Part shown: positions 23,295-35,569 of the stretch, piece by piece
Position numbering within the stretch: the first letter of the stretch is position 1
Layout: each line of letters opens with the position of its first letter
NCBI GenBank assembly: GCA_033060915.1
Contig: CM065380.1
Location: 46,372,001-46,436,000 of the forward strand
Length of the DNA: 64,000 nucleotides
Origin: Euryodendron excelsum
Lineage: Eukaryota; Streptophyta; Magnoliopsida; Ericales; Pentaphylacaceae
Direction of reading: 5' to 3'
Made by a program: the position numbers and the translations under genes
The notes under the pieces: model-generated
Told to the model about the DNA's origin: nothing
The model's database searches: none
Seen by the model: only the letters and a program-made list of their open reading frames with translations

Positions 23295-24730
23295 TGCGAT
23301 TCTTCCTTTTCCCTTTGTGCTATGATTTAAGATGTTTGGTTTTCTTCTAGGATTCCCTGCATTTGTAGATATGCTTATATTAGTTTGATTATCATGATTT
23401 TTTTGTAATGGATTCTACCTTTCCTCCGGGACGTGCCATCACCTACCTATTCTTGCACCAGTTTGTTAGTTTAACATGAATTATAGCAGGGATTATATCT
23501 ATTTTAAGGTAAGAACTACTTCCCTGGAATGGGATTCTCCTCAGGGTGCCCTTGACAGGGAATCGCGTTGTTCCTTCTTCTTGGCCCGTTGATTTCGAGA
23601 GAATGCCTGTTCAGATGACCACAATTTCTCCCTATCTTTTCCTACCATGATCTAGGAACGATCCACCTGATAGTTGAGATAAACTTGAGAAGGGAAAATA
23701 TATATATATATTTTTTGCCTTTTTTGCCATCGGTGCCTCTGCAAGTTTTCACTGATCCTGGCTCTGTCATTTTTTAGTCTTGGTGCCCTTACGGGTTTTT
23801 GGCCAGACTGACAAGTTTGTATCTTGCCATGCCTCCATCTTTTCACTTACAAAGCTCTTTCGAGTTTTCGCAGCGCTTTTTTTTTTTTTTAGCAACACGG
23901 AATTCCCCTATAATTAAGGGAGGACCTACTTGTTGGGTTAGAGACTTTAGTATTCGCATATTCGTCCTTATTAGAAAATCATCATCTTTCTTGCGTTGAA
24001 CTCAATTTAGATTAGGCAGTTTTCATTGATCAAGAGGACTTTTTAAGTTAGGTTGTGATGAGGCTAGGTTATGGGGCTTTGAAAAGAAGGGTACAAAAGG
24101 CTCAAAGTGTTGCACTTCTTTTAGGTTTGTTACGGACCGGTGATCACTCTTTTAGCATTCCCTCTTTTTTTTTTTTTTTTTTTTTTTAAGCAAACTTTTA
24201 CCCATATAGAGTTCATTGTTTCTTTTGGTTTTACCCTAGCATTGCTATTTGCATTGCCAGTTGAGTTCCCCGGGCACCTCATTGTTCCATTTTTTTTTAA
24301 TACTGCATTGTCTCTTCCTTTTTCAAATGTATGAGGAAGCTTTCTTTCTTCTCATGTTCTAATTTTCTCATTTTCTTTCCAAATTTACTTTCACCCATTG
24401 TGGGCGTTGATCATCAGGTCACGTTTATTGAAGAAATATAATTGGCTCAAAATTGGTTATAGCAAGGGATGTGATGCACCGGGTGGAATGAATTGATGGC
24501 CTCTCATCATATCAATTTAAACTGTCTAATCTTCATGAGTTCTTTTGCAAGAATTTTGATGATTAAGGAAGGGAACACACACATTTTCTCTTTCAACAAA
24601 AGTTCACAGGCCTCTCATTATTACGGCGAACTTCTTTGTTGCTCAAAAGAAAATAAAAACTTCTAATTTATACAAAGTAACACTTGACTGCATCTAAATT
24701 TAATGGGTTGGAAAACTCTTACCCATCCAT
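23295..24730. other. Ogre internal spacer, no gene
   Basis: T-rich sequence between the antisense ORF and the end of integrase, with poly-T runs at about 23878-23890 and 24161-24187. Short frames only. Confidence 0.5.
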
Positions 24731-25880
24731 CTATACCAATATGAGTGCTCCTCCTGTTAGGACATTTTTTATTATAAAAGGCCCCTCGTAGTTTGGGGCA
24801 AACTTTCCTCGAGCTTCTTCTTGGTTAGAAATGATCTTTTTCAATACTAAATCTCGGGCCTGGAAACTTCGGGGTCTCACTTTCTTATGAAATGCCTTGG
24901 CTAACCTCCTTTTATAGTATTGCGCATGGTAAACAGCGGCTAGCCGTTTCTCATCCAGCATGCATAGTTGTGCGTACCGGTCTTTGATCCATTCTGCCTC
25001 TTCTAGCTGCGTCTCCATTAGTACCCTCATGGAAGGGACTTCTATCTCGACAGGGAGCATAGCTTCATTGCCGTAGACCAACTCATAAGGGGTTGCACCG
25101 GTAAAAACCCTCATTGTGGTTCGGTAGGCCATGAGTGCGAAAGGGAGCTTTTCATACCAATCTTTGTAGGGGTTGATCAGCTTTCGGAGGATTCTCTTAA
25201 TGTTTTTGTTGGCAGCTTCTACTGCCTCGTTCATCTGTGGCCTGTAGCTTACTGAATTCTGGTGGGTGATTTTGAAGCTTTGACGCAACTGGGTCATCAG
25301 GTCATTACTAAGGTTAGTAGCATTATCAGTGATGAGTGATTCCGGAAGTCCATATCGGCAGATAATGTGGTTCTTGATGAATTTGTTCGCTACCTTCTTG
25401 GTGACATGTGCATAGGATGCGGCTTCGACCCACTTTGTGAAATAATTGATAGCAACCAAGATGAACCGGTGTCCGTTTAAGGCTTTTGAGGAGATTGGGT
25501 CGATCATATCCATCCCCTACATAGAAAAAGGCCACGGGGCCGTCATTGGTTGGAGCTTGGCAGGTGGGGCTTTGATCATATCCCCATGTATCTGACATTT
25601 GTGGCATCTGAGGACATACCGAACGCAGTTTGTTTCCATGGTGGTCCAATAGGACCCCGTCCTGAGAATCGTTTTAAAAAGGGTATGGCCATTCATGTGG
25701 GCCCACAGGTCCCCTCATGGACTTCTCTCATGATTTCCCCTACTTCGATTGCTTCAACGCACTTTAGGGGCCCTAGGGGGGATCTTTTGAAGAGCTCATT
25801 TCCCACTAGAAAATATTGGGCCGCCATCCTCCAGATCATCTTCTTATCGCTTTGTATAGCTTGAGCAGGGAATTCTCCAA
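24731..25880 (-). pseudogene. Ogre integrase
   Basis: The Gypsy-type integrase catalyses insertion of the cDNA. The N-terminal zinc-binding part (about 25830-25560) shows His residues and CHKCQ. The core starts at GMDMI and carries the acidic triad as D in GMDMI, D in ITDNATN and E in VEAANKN. The C-terminal part continues to NYEGPFIIKNVL. A TAG interrupts the frame just before GMDMI, where the family usually has a Trp codon (TGG). From 25513 to 24731 the frame is open for 260 codons. The gene precedes the 3' region in element order, as usual for Gypsy. Confidence 0.85.
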
Positions 25881-25881
25881 T

Positions 25882-26502
25882 CTACATATATCTTTTGATA
25901 TCGTAGAACCAGGGCCGCCCATCCAGCTCGATAGGGGTGTTGAGGCAATGAAGCAGAGTATCTCGAACAAAGATTTGGAGGGCAGGGATTTCGAAACTAT
26001 CATTCACTTTGATAGCTGCAACCAAGGGAGCCAAGGCATCAGTAAAACTGTTTTCAGTCCAGGGAATATGGTAGAAATCTATTTTTTGAAACCTTTGACA
26101 AAGGTCCTTGATTTGCTGATGACACGGGAAAAGTTTGTCACCCTTGGTCTGATACACCTCCTTGGTTTACTGAATAACCAGATCGGAATCCTCGAAAACC
26201 ATCAGTTCCTCAATCTTCATCTCTATCGCTAATCTCAATCCCAGAATGCAGGCTTCATACTTAGCGATATTATTAGTGCAAAGATCAAATCTTAATTTGG
26301 ATACAATGGGATAATGATTGCCTTTTTCGAACACTATGACTGTCCCAATTCCAGCTCCCTTTTTGTTTGAAGCGTCGTCGAAATACATTTTCCATCCTGA
26401 ATCTTCTTGCTTTTTGGCCTCAGATTCGGTGTATAAGATATCTTCATCGGGAAACTGGGCTCCATAGGTTGATACTCTTTGATAGGGTTTTCTGCCAGGC
26501 AA
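25882..26502 (-). pseudogene. Second (archaeal-like) RNase H of the Ogre element
   Basis: MYFDDASNKKGAGIGTVI, KYEACILGLRLAI and FEDSDLVIQ give the D-E-D order of an RNase H fold separate from the one next to reverse transcriptase. An additional archaeal-like RNase H between the first RNase H and integrase is a hallmark of the Tat/Ogre branch. The frame is broken by a stop after VIQ and then continues with VYQTKGDKLFP and the linker to integrase. It is fused in the polyprotein in working relatives. Confidence 0.78.
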
Positions 26503-28136
26503 TTCACTATGACTTGCCCCTTAATTGCCTTGCGAGTTGGGAAGACTATGTCAAATTCAGCCAAAATCATGTGCCATCTGGCTACGCTGCTAGAAAGGGT
26601 GGATTTTTCAAACAAGTACTTAATTGGATCCATCTAAGATATGAGGAATGTGGTATGATGTAACATGTAATGCTTAAGCCGATGAGATGCCCACGCCAAA
26701 GCGCAACAAGTTTTCTCCAGCATAGAGTACTTGACCTCATAAGGCAAAAACTTTTTGCTAAGACAATAGATGGCTTGCTCTCGTCTCCCAATTTTATCGT
26801 GCTGATCCAAAACACATCCCATTAAAGTCTCAAGAACTGTTAAATACATTAAGAGAGGTTTTCCTGGAGTTAGCGATACCAGGTTGGGGGGTTTCAAGAG
26901 GTATTCCTTGATTTTTTCAAAAACTTATTGGCAATCCTCGTCCCATTCCTTAGGGGCATCCTTTTTTAGCAATTTGAAGATTGGTTCACAAAGGTGGGTC
27001 ATCTAAGAAATGAATCTACTAATAAAATTAAATTTTCCCAAAAAAGATCTAATTTCGGTTTCCCCTTTTGGAAGTGGCATTACAGTGATCGACTTAATCT
27101 TGACAGGATTTACTTCTATCCCCCTCTTGTTGACAATGAACCTTAGCAGTTTTCCGGACGAAATACCGAAAGTACACTTGGCAGGGTTAAGCTTGAGCTG
27201 ATACTTACGGAGCCGATCAAATACTTTTCGCAGATTGATCAAGTGGTATTTTTGGGCTCTTGAGTTGACTATCATATCATCCACGTAGATCTCCACTTCT
27301 TTGTGCATTATGTCATGAAAAAGAGTGACCATGGCTTTTTGATAGGTTGCCTCAGCATTCTTCAGTCTGAAGGGCATTACCTTATAGCAATATACTCCCC
27401 ATGAGGTGATGAAAATTGTCTTTTCTCGATCCTCTCTGGCTATCTTGATCTGATTATATCCTGAAAACCCATCCATAAAAGAGAACATCTCATGACCTAC
27501 AGTGTTATCTACCAAGATATCTATAGGAGGTAAGGGGAAGTCGTCTTTTGGGCTTGCTATGTTGAGATCTCGAAAATCAATACACATTCGGACCTTTCCA
27601 TCCTTTTCGGAACCGGGACGATGTTAGCCAACCATTGAGGATATTCGACCACTTGTAGGAACTCAACATGAAACTGCTTAACCACCTCCTCCTTGACTTT
27701 CAAGCTCCATCTGGGTTTAAGCCTTTAGAGCTTTTGCTTTATAGGCATGATTTGTGGACCCAGGGGCAGTCGGTGCTCGACAATGGACTCGTCCAATCCT
27801 GGCATATCTTGGTAGGACCACGCAAAGACATCAATATAGGTGGCCAACAATTTCAACATTTTTTGGCGTTGCCAATGATCTAATCCTGTCCCAATCTTGG
27901 CCTCTTTAGGGGATTCTTTGCTTTCCAAATTAACTGTCTCTGTTTCTTCAATATTAGGAGTTTTATGGTTATCATGCTTCTCTAACTGCTTCAAAATCTC
28001 CTTTAGGACCTCATCAGTGTTGTTTATGTCAAGTTCAATTCTCGATAGCTGGTAGTCAAATTCAGTTTCAAAATCGTAATTAGTCAAAATAGGCATTCTT
28101 TCGATTAATTGGCCAAGGCGTTGGATATGTGGGTTC
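26334..28136 (-). pseudogene. Ogre reverse transcriptase and first RNase H
   Basis: From the 5' side: DVFAWSYQDMPG and HRLPLGP (28153-27725), then, after a stop and a frameshift near 27605, CIDFRDLN, FPLPPIDILVDN, FSFMDGFSGYNQIK and the catalytic YVDDMIV (27587-27003). The connection and RNase H part follow, with GCVLDQHDKIGRREQAIYC, YSMLEKTCCALAWA and ARWHMILAEFDI (26897-26334), in two frames. These are the conserved blocks of plant Gypsy RT and RNase H. Several frame breaks make it non-functional. The 5' edge is set by the predicted intron acceptor. Confidence 0.88.
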
Positions 28137-28318
28137 CTGATTAAAAACAACAAGGAGAATTATTCAAAACAGGGAAGTAACCTCTTTTTTATATATGGAT
28201 ATTTTTACTACAGCTTTTGATTGAAAATTGAAACAACAATAGAAAGATAAACAAATGACAAAGTTTTAGAGAGTTAGAAATGCATGGAATGCCCCGGCAA
28301 GCTTGTATCAAAACTTAC
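28137..28318 (-). other. Predicted Ogre intron between protease and RT
   Basis: On the element strand, CT/GTAAGTTT (donor, first base 28318) and a T-rich TTGTTGTTTTTAATCAG acceptor (last base 28137) enclose 182 bp. The stretch has stop codons and lies exactly between the protease/G-patch part and the RT part. Ogre elements of legumes are known to splice an intron in this place. Splicing here is inferred, and the surrounding frames are worn. Confidence 0.6.
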
Positions 28319-28534
28319 AGGCCCGAAAGAGGTCTTCACTGTCCCAATTATCGAGATTTTCTCCAAGAAGAGCAGGCCTGATTGTGCTATTTTCTGGTAC
28401 TCCCATGTCTGAGGATGAAGGTACATCGATCATCAGGGCTTCTTAAAACAGATTGGTTCAGCCGTTAGCATCCCTTTTTTCCTTCTTAAGTCCTTTATTA
28501 TCTTCCGTCAAGCACAGCTCTTTGAGTTGGTGTG

Positions 28535-29600
28535 TCATCTCTCCCTCTTCTCCTTTTCCTTGTGCGATCCTTTGTTGTTTCTTCTTCTAGACCTGTCCCT
28601 TGATTTCCTTCCTTGTCGGCTTGTTCCCTGGGCTGAAGGTATGTTTTTGGGATGGTACGCCTGGAATTTCAGGGATCCTTTGTAACTTTTCCCTAGCCCT
28701 TTGCCTGGCTGATATCCATTCTTTCGAAAGTAGCGGGCGATCATCTGTGCATTGTCTGAATACTTTGGCTCAACCATATCTCCCCCATGTATTGCGGTGA
28801 CATATTCCAAGGACTGGAAACAGGATGGGGCAGCCAATTCGGTATAAGGAACGGCGTCGGTTTTGTAAATTGCAAACTCCTTTTCAGCGTAGATGGAAAT
28901 CAGCTTAGCCTTGATTATGAATTTAACCTTTTGATGGAGACTAGATGGCACTGCCCCTGCTGAATAAATCCAGGGCCGTCCGAGCAACATGTTATAGGCC
29001 GAAGGTATTTGCACAACTTGAAATTTTATGGCAAAGGTGACAGGCCCTATCTTGACAGGCATTTCAATTTCCCCCATTGTTTCTCTTCTAGACCCATTAA
29101 AGGCCCGTATGATAATGCTGCTGTGGTTTAAGTGAGATTGGTCCATCCCGAGTCTTTCCAAGGTTGAGTATGGGCAAACATTCATAATTAATCCATTGTC
29201 CACCAATACCCTTGATACGATCATTCATTTGGTCGTGACTGTCACATGTAGGGCTTGTATATGACCTGTCATATCTGCAGGGATCTCATCATCAGTAAAA
29301 GTGATAACATTTGGCGCCATGATGAGCCCTACCATATTTTGTAGATTTTTAGGGGTAAAACTGTTTGGCACGTGGGCTTCTTTAAGAACCTTGAGCAAGG
29401 CATTGCGATGAGTTTCGAATGTGAGAAGTAGTCCTAACATGGAGATATGGGAAGGGGTTTTCTTGAGTTGCTCCATCACATCGTAGTTGTTTTTCTTTAG
29501 TACCTTGGCAAACTCAGAGATTTCATGTTCTGTCAAGGCGTTAGAACATTCTCCCTCCTTGTCCTTCCCTTTTCTTCCTCTCTCTATCTCCTCTGAAGTC
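28535..29600 (-). pseudogene. Ogre aspartic protease with G-patch
   Basis: The linker and N-terminal part read EQLKKTPSHISMLGLL and FTDDEIPADMTGHIQALHV, matching the stretch before protease in Tat/Ogre polyproteins. After a TGA at 29222-29224 the protease reads RVLVDNGLIMNVCPYSTL (active-site motif DNG, with Leu where Ser is common), then LLGRPWI and AVPSSLHQKVKF. It is followed by a G-patch, RKNGYQPGKGLGKS, and a basic tail. The protease would process the polyprotein, and the G-patch suggests nucleic-acid binding. The frame is open from 29224 to 28535. Confidence 0.82.
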
Positions 29601-30543
29601 TAGCATCAGCCAGACCTAGTCATTCCCCCAATTTCTGCAATGGACTCATCTGTGGTTTGGGTAGGAGTTGGGGGGTAGTTCTAAGGAACCCTATGCAAGT
29701 CGGTGATAGGCGATTGGGATAGCAGTGGTAGGTTCATTTTTCCAAGTAATGGTAAGGAAATGGGTTCTGGTTTTTCCATTTTGGAGAAGATAGGTAAGGT
29801 GACAGGCGATGGAGAAATACTTGGAGATGCGGGAGCATATATGGGAGGTAGGGACCTCATGGCTCGTCGAGGGTCTATATGTGGGATGAACCTATCCATT
29901 GCAACAATAGGTTCTGGGATTTCTGGTTCTTGAGAGGAGATGAGAATGATACGGAAGTACGGAGGGTGGGGTAAGGCTTCAGTGGTTAGGATTAGGCCGG
30001 TTTATATAGGCTGGATGATTAGAAAAGGTTCTGGTGATGCGGTCTTGGGAAGGTTAGCCATTTGAACTTTGACTGGGAGAGTGGTTCCATTAGGATTAGG
30101 CCAGTTCTATCTAGAAGGATAGTAACCAAGTAATATATGTAAGATGCAGATGCAAGTGAGCACACCAAGTGTATATGGAATTTTTGAAAATGAAGGAAAG
30201 GGCCCAACAACACACATCACATCCTATTCATTCATTCACATACATGGCAATAAATAAGACATGAAATAAAATGTGAACAAAGGTCCACCTACAAAAGAAA
30301 AATGCAAAGAGTTAGTAACTTTTCGAAAACCTTAATACAAAGTAAAATGGTTGGTTAATGTAAGAGCATGAACGTAAGTAATGAATGCAAGTGATGACAC
30401 TTATTTGAAAATTGCTTTGAAAAATAAGATTTGCTTTAGAAACTTGGAAAAATTTGGAAAGTGGATAAAACTAGACAAAGTAACCGGAGATTCTGGGTGA
30501 GTGAAAGGTGAAGGGACATGTCAAAGGCCTAACCCTCTAAGCA
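29601..30543 (-). other. Ogre leader; gag not found
   Basis: Only about 0.95 kb separates the primer site from the protease linker. It holds a short Pro-rich frame (SLPPIYAPASPSISPSP) but no gag capsid-like sequence or zinc knuckle that I can recognise. In complete relatives gag, and often an extra ORF, would fill a longer stretch, so an internal deletion is likely. Confidence 0.6.
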
Positions 30544-30561
30544 TTCCCAGCGGAGTCGCCA
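30544..30561 (-). other. Ogre primer-binding site
   Basis: TGGCGACTCCGCTGGGAA starts 2 nt after the 5' LTR end (ACA). It begins with TGG, as expected for pairing with a tRNA 3' CCA end. Tat/Ogre elements often use this type of site; a tRNA-Arg primer is reported for Ogre. I did not match a specific tRNA. Confidence 0.7.
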
Positions 30562-31989
30562 ACTGTCGCGCCCTGGTTTTTGGACCACCAAGTCCTTTCG
30601 GCTCGGAAAAACACGGAACTCTGTTATTAGAACTCGTCCTCCTAGAAAGACAAGTGCGACTAGGTTTAAACTTGAAATTGGTTTGATTAAGAGCTTTTTA
30701 GAAAAATAGGAGTCGCCACCTAACTTGATTAAGGTGAGTTAGGTCACCTAAAACTTAGTATTAATCTGAAGATTAAACTTAGGGTTCTTGGAAAAGGTTT
30801 TGAAAGACTCCCTCGAGAGAGGGTTTTTACGAAAATAGGTCATTTGGCAACCTTTGAAAAAATTTAAGCCCTTTTCGAAAATAACTCCATTTTGGTCTTT
30901 TAAAAACAGAAATCTATGGTCCGGGAGTTGGTTACGTATAAGGAAGATATCCTAAGATCATCACCCTTTCTTGCCCTTTCGGTACCTACATGTCTAATCA
31001 CCCTTAGTTCACTCACTAGAATAACCGGTTACCATTATCCACTTAATATCCATTTAAAATTTTGAAAACGGGGTTTAGCCATCACTTTTTGGACGAATGA
31101 TGCATGATGCAAGTTTTGAAAGAAATTTGAAAATAAGAGAGTTTTGAAGGGGTTTGAGACAGAAACTTTGAATTGGTATAAATTTTTGAGAAGGAGATTG
31201 GAGTTGAAATAGAAGTTATGACCGCACCATTTTAGGTTACCTACATATCTCATTTAGTGAGAATCAGGTCATTCGTAATTCGAGCAAGAGCCCGATAGAA
31301 AATAGGTGCATTAGGGCCTTTGGAATGTTTTGAAGACACATTGAGGTCTTTGAAAAGTTTTTGAAGATGCTTTGAGGTATTTGGAAAAAAAGAACTTAAG
31401 AGTTTTGATTTGCAATCGTATATTTGAGTGTTTTTTAAATAGACTTTGAAGGTTTTCGAAAGTGCTCTTGAAATGGGATTTTGAAATGTTTTGAAATGTT
31501 TTTAGAACAACTCGAGGGAGTTTTAGAAGTGCTTTGAAATAACTCAAGAGAGTTTTGAAAATGTTTTGAAGTCCTTAGAGGTAGGGTTTTGAAGTGTTTT
31601 GGTAAGTTTGTCTTCGAAAAGTTTTTAAAAGTGGTTTTTGGAACCCTAATATGGACAACCTTGGAGGTTGTTCTTGATGTATCACTTTCCTTTGGAATCC
31701 CTAGCCATAGAGGAGTAAGGACACCTTAGGTTGTGAGTTCTTGAAAATATTTTTGGAAATACTTTGAAAATGGAGTGGAGGAACATTTGAGGAAGTTAGT
31801 TTTTGAAATCTCAAGAGAGAAGGAGGTTTTAGAAAAAATAAGTCATGAGAATAGTTTTAAATAGAAAGATCATTTAAAAGGGGTTCATGAGTTTGGATCC
31901 TTGAACCATACTAACCTAGGATGGGTCAACCTATGGTTAGGAGTGACCTAAGGTTCACTAACTTAGGTTAGATTAACCTTGGGTTAAGG

Positions 31990-32197
31990 TGGACTAGGGT
32001 TAATCAACTAGGGTTTGGTTAACCTAGGGTTAAGGTGGACTAGAGTCAACTAACTTGGGTTATGTTAACCTAGGGTTGGATAACTAGGGTCAAGGTAACC
32101 TAGGGTTGGACAACTAGGGTCAAGTTAACCTAGGGTTGGATAACTAGAGTCAAGTTAACCTAGGGTTGGATAACTAGGGTCAAGTTAACCTAGCGTT
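31990..32197. repeat. 30-bp minisatellite in the 5' LTR
   Basis: About five copies of a unit containing AACCTAGGGTTGGATAACTA. The 3' LTR has about three. Confidence 0.7.
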
Positions 32198-33607
32198 GGA
32201 TTGGAGGATGGTTTTGAAAGGTGGTTTTATGCATTCTTACAAAGAGTTTTGGAAAACAAATCATGTTATGCTAAGGACTTTGGTAGACAACCCTTTTTGA
32301 AGATCATTTCCATGAAAATTTGACTCTAGCTAAGAGTATGATTTATACGGTTGGTGTTTGAAAACCATTCCAAAAAAGGTTTCTTTGGGGCCATTATAAC
32401 GTTTATCTTGACAAGAGTATGGATTTCAAGAATCAACACAATGGTGACAACCTTTGGAAAACCACTTTTAATGCAAAGATGGAGAGGATGAATCTTTGAA
32501 AACCATTTTTGAGAAAAAGATTTTGAAAACCATTTTTCAAAGGGAATTATTCTAACAAGTTAAGGTTCCTATGGCCAATGTAAAGGGAGACCACTCAAGA
32601 GAGGGTTCCATGGGGTCATTCCAACCACTAATCTTGAGAGAATAGAAACCTTAGAAATCGAAGAGTTTGAAAATCACTTTTGTGTGAGAATAAAAGAGAA
32701 GGGAACCATTCAAATAATTTATGGCTCCTATGACCAATATAAAAGGGAGACCACTCAAGAGAGGGTTCCATGGGGGCCATTTCAACCACTAAACTTGAGT
32801 GAATAGAAACCTTAGAAATTAGAGAGTTTGAAAACCATTTTTATGCAAGTGGGAATGCAAAGATGCAAAAGTGTGAGTTAGGAGTTAATGGGGGATTTTC
32901 TAAGGCATGATTTCTAAAGTATCATCCTAAACTTCAAGGGACCAACTCTTAGAACCATTTTGAAAGGAATATTGAGCTTGGAAATGGTATGGAAATAAAA
33001 ACAATGTAAGTTTTGTAAAACATAATCATAAACAAGAAAATGAGGCCAAGCACACAAGACATGAACAAGATGCAATATGCAAGGGGTTATGAATACATAT
33101 AAGGCTTTAGGTTACACCACATAATCAAGGGGCTTCAAGGCCATACCATCTTAAAGTACGCATGTGAGAAATTCCCCTACACGGTTGCTCTCACTAACTT
33201 TGCTCTAGGCATAAACTAGGAGCCCTCTTGCTTCAAGCATGCAAGAAAGAGGGGTAGAAGATGGGGATTAAAATAAAAAATAGCCTAAATAGGCTAGGAG
33301 GTAGAAGAGAGGGGTGGGGAAAGACAAAAATGTAAAAGAAATACCACATTTTACCTTCAATACCCTTGCAATTTTCTATGGATGCCTTCACTTGAACTTG
33401 GATGGCTTCAAGTAGGCTTGAGGGGCTGAAAGGAGGTGTTCTATGGTGTATAGGGCTATGTAGGTGAAGTGTATGGGTTAGGGAGAGGTGGAATCTAGCC
33501 TAAGTGTTAGAGGAGTGGGTTGTATATAGAGATTTGAGGTTCCAGAGTAGTTTCAGTAGAGGTTCGCATCAATTTTTGATTCTGGAATATGCAAAGGGGG
33601 AGGCAAG

Positions 33608-33615
33608 TATTTATA
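33608..33615 (-). promoter_or_regulatory. LTR TATA box (5' LTR)
   Basis: The minus-strand motif is TATAAATA, at the place equivalent to 17896-17903. It would drive the genomic transcript of the element. Confidence 0.55.
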
Positions 33616-35478
33616 GGCAACTTGGGAGAAGCTTGGCACGTATGCTACATGCGCCTGGCCAAAATTTGCCCTGGCGCATGTAGCACATGTGCTAATACTG
33701 TTCCATTGCCAAAATGCCATATGGCACCCATTGTACTGGCTAAATCTTGACTGTTGATCAAACTTTGGTTCATTTGATCAAAATCTGGCTACATATAGCA
33801 TAAGCTCTGTCACCGGGAGTGTTCGTTTAAACTTTGTCTTGATAATTGAGCCAATCGGGAAGGTTTCAGAGAAATCGATTGTATCCACAGTGTTCTCCTA
33901 GGGTTTCTCGTGAACTTCCATGTTTTTGAAAAGTTTGAATGGTGTTTGGAAGCTTGAGATATCGTCTTTGGAAATGTGCCTAAAATCGCATCTCTGCAGA
34001 GCGTCTGTGATACGCTCCGCAGGGGTTCGAAAGTGGTTGTTTTTGTATTATATGATCGAAGCCTTCGGGAAGCGATCTCTCCGATCGGACCGTTCGATGG
34101 AAAGTACTCTGGAAATAATTTCAGAAATTCCCTAATTTTCACATTTCTCAAGTCGTTTGACTGTGCGTTATAATTAGGGACTTGGGAAAAAAGTCAATCT
34201 CAACAGAGCATCTGTAAGACGCTTTAGAAGTCGTTGAAAGTAGCAGTGTTCGAGCCATGCAATGAAGAGCTTCGGGAAGCGATCTTTCTGATCGAGCCAT
34301 ATTGATGGAAAGATCTATGAACAAAATTTCGGGAATTCCCTGATTTACGCATTTCTCAAGTCATTTGACAGTGTGATATAACCAGGGAATCGAGAGAAAA
34401 AGCAATTTTGGCAAAGCGTATGCGAGACGCTACGGGAAACTTTTATTGAGTCAGGGGTGTTTAGTGTCATAAGGTCATCTTTAGGTTTAACAGGGTTGTA
34501 TGACAAGACCCACCATTCAAAACCCTAGGACCAGTGTTGTTTTGGAGCGTGCTCGGGTTATCAGGGGTAAAATGGTTATTTTGGCCGGGTTTGGTTGAAA
34601 ATGGTCAGGAATAGATCGGAATGTTTCGTTAAGCGTGCCGAGTCATTCTAGGATGATCCCGAGAGAGTCTTTCACTGTTCGGTGGGATTTGTGCCATGCT
34701 AGGGCGTTCAGGGGCAAAACAATCATTTTGACCGAAATCAGCAGGAATGGGACCGAATGGCTTGCGAAGTATGCCTAAATGCTTAGTAGCATTTTGGAAT
34801 GGTGAACTTACCGTTTTGAGGGATTTTGAACTTTCTCAAAACATGCCTGGAGGCCCAAGGGGCAGGTTTGGTTATTTTTCACCGAGTCGGGCTAGCAAGC
34901 ACTGGTGTTGACCTAGGAGTTGGTTCCCAAGACCGCCCGGCCTCGGAAAACTGCCTGTGCGGTGTTGGTCCTTGAGACCGCCCGATCTCAAAGAGCTACC
35001 TATAGGGTGGTGTTGGTTTTTTAGAACACCTGGTCTTCGAAAGCTACCTGTAGGGTAGTGTTGGTTTCTGAAAACGCCTGGTCTCAAAAAGTTACAAGTG
35101 ATGGTAGTGTTGGTTTCCGAGAATGCTTGGTCTCGGAGAACTACCAAATGACAGACATTCTCCATTGGTGGGCTAGCAGGCGCCAAAAGTGAATCGTTTG
35201 GAATTTGATAAGGTGTTGATCCCCGAGATCGCCCAATCTCGGGAAACTACCTGGATGGCGTTGGTTCTTGAGACCGCCTGGTCTCGAAAAGCTGCTTGGA
35301 ATGCCTAGAGGCATGATGGTATTTATGGCTCCAACGAGAACTTGTGGGCCTAGGAAGCGATCAGTTGACTGGATTAAAGTTTGAAAGACCCGTCTTGGGT
35401 TTGCATGTGTTGTGATGTTTGAAAATTGGGTTCGGTCGGGCCAGAGATTACCGAGTAGGCAAAAATGGGGTGCTTATA

Positions 35479-35564
35479 CCTTTCTAGAACAATGAGTTCT
35501 AACAAGAGAGTACTGTGTTTTTCTCACTTGTATTTTTTCGAGTGCGAAAAATAAGAGCGCAACA
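35479..35564 (+). mobile_element. Ogre/Tat-type LTR, plus strand, terminal part
   Basis: These are the last 86 bp of the LTR that starts at 10941. Reverse-complemented, they match the start of the minus-strand LTRs (TTAGAACTC, then AAACAC). They end GCGCAACA and are followed by AGAAT (35565-35569), identical to the TSD at 10936-10940. If the inner element is removed, the LTR homology runs on without a break across the junction. Confidence 0.8.
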
Positions 35565-35569
35565 AGAAT

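Larger units (their letters stand above)
14909..35478 (-). mobile_element. Full-length Ogre/Tat-type Gypsy retrotransposon (degenerate)
   Basis: This 20.6-kb element lies on the minus strand between TSD-like CCCTT (14904-14908) and CCTTT (35479-35483). In its own order it has a 5' LTR (35478-30564), a primer-binding site, a leader without gag, protease plus G-patch, a predicted intron, reverse transcriptase and RNase H, a second RNase H, integrase, an antisense ORF region, tandem repeats and the 3' LTR (19710-14909). Very long LTRs, two RNase H domains, a G-patch and an intron before RT are features of the Tat/Ogre lineage of Ty3/gypsy. Stops and frameshifts in most domains and the absent gag show that it is not autonomous. 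Confidence 0.88.
30564..35478 (-). mobile_element. 5' LTR of the Ogre/Tat-type element
   Basis: This 4.9-kb LTR is homologous to 14909-19710. On the element strand it begins with TATAAGCACCCC, which corresponds to TGCAAGCATCCC in the plus-strand copy (TG changed to TA). It ends GCGCGACA beside the primer site. It holds a TATAAATA motif and a minisatellite. Frames at 33810-34173 and 34872-35186 are by-products of this sequence. Confidence 0.85.

Noticed and set aside
33810..35186. Frames of about 100 codons in the LTR
   Set aside because: The homologous LTR copies do not keep these frames open in the same way, and no domain is seen.
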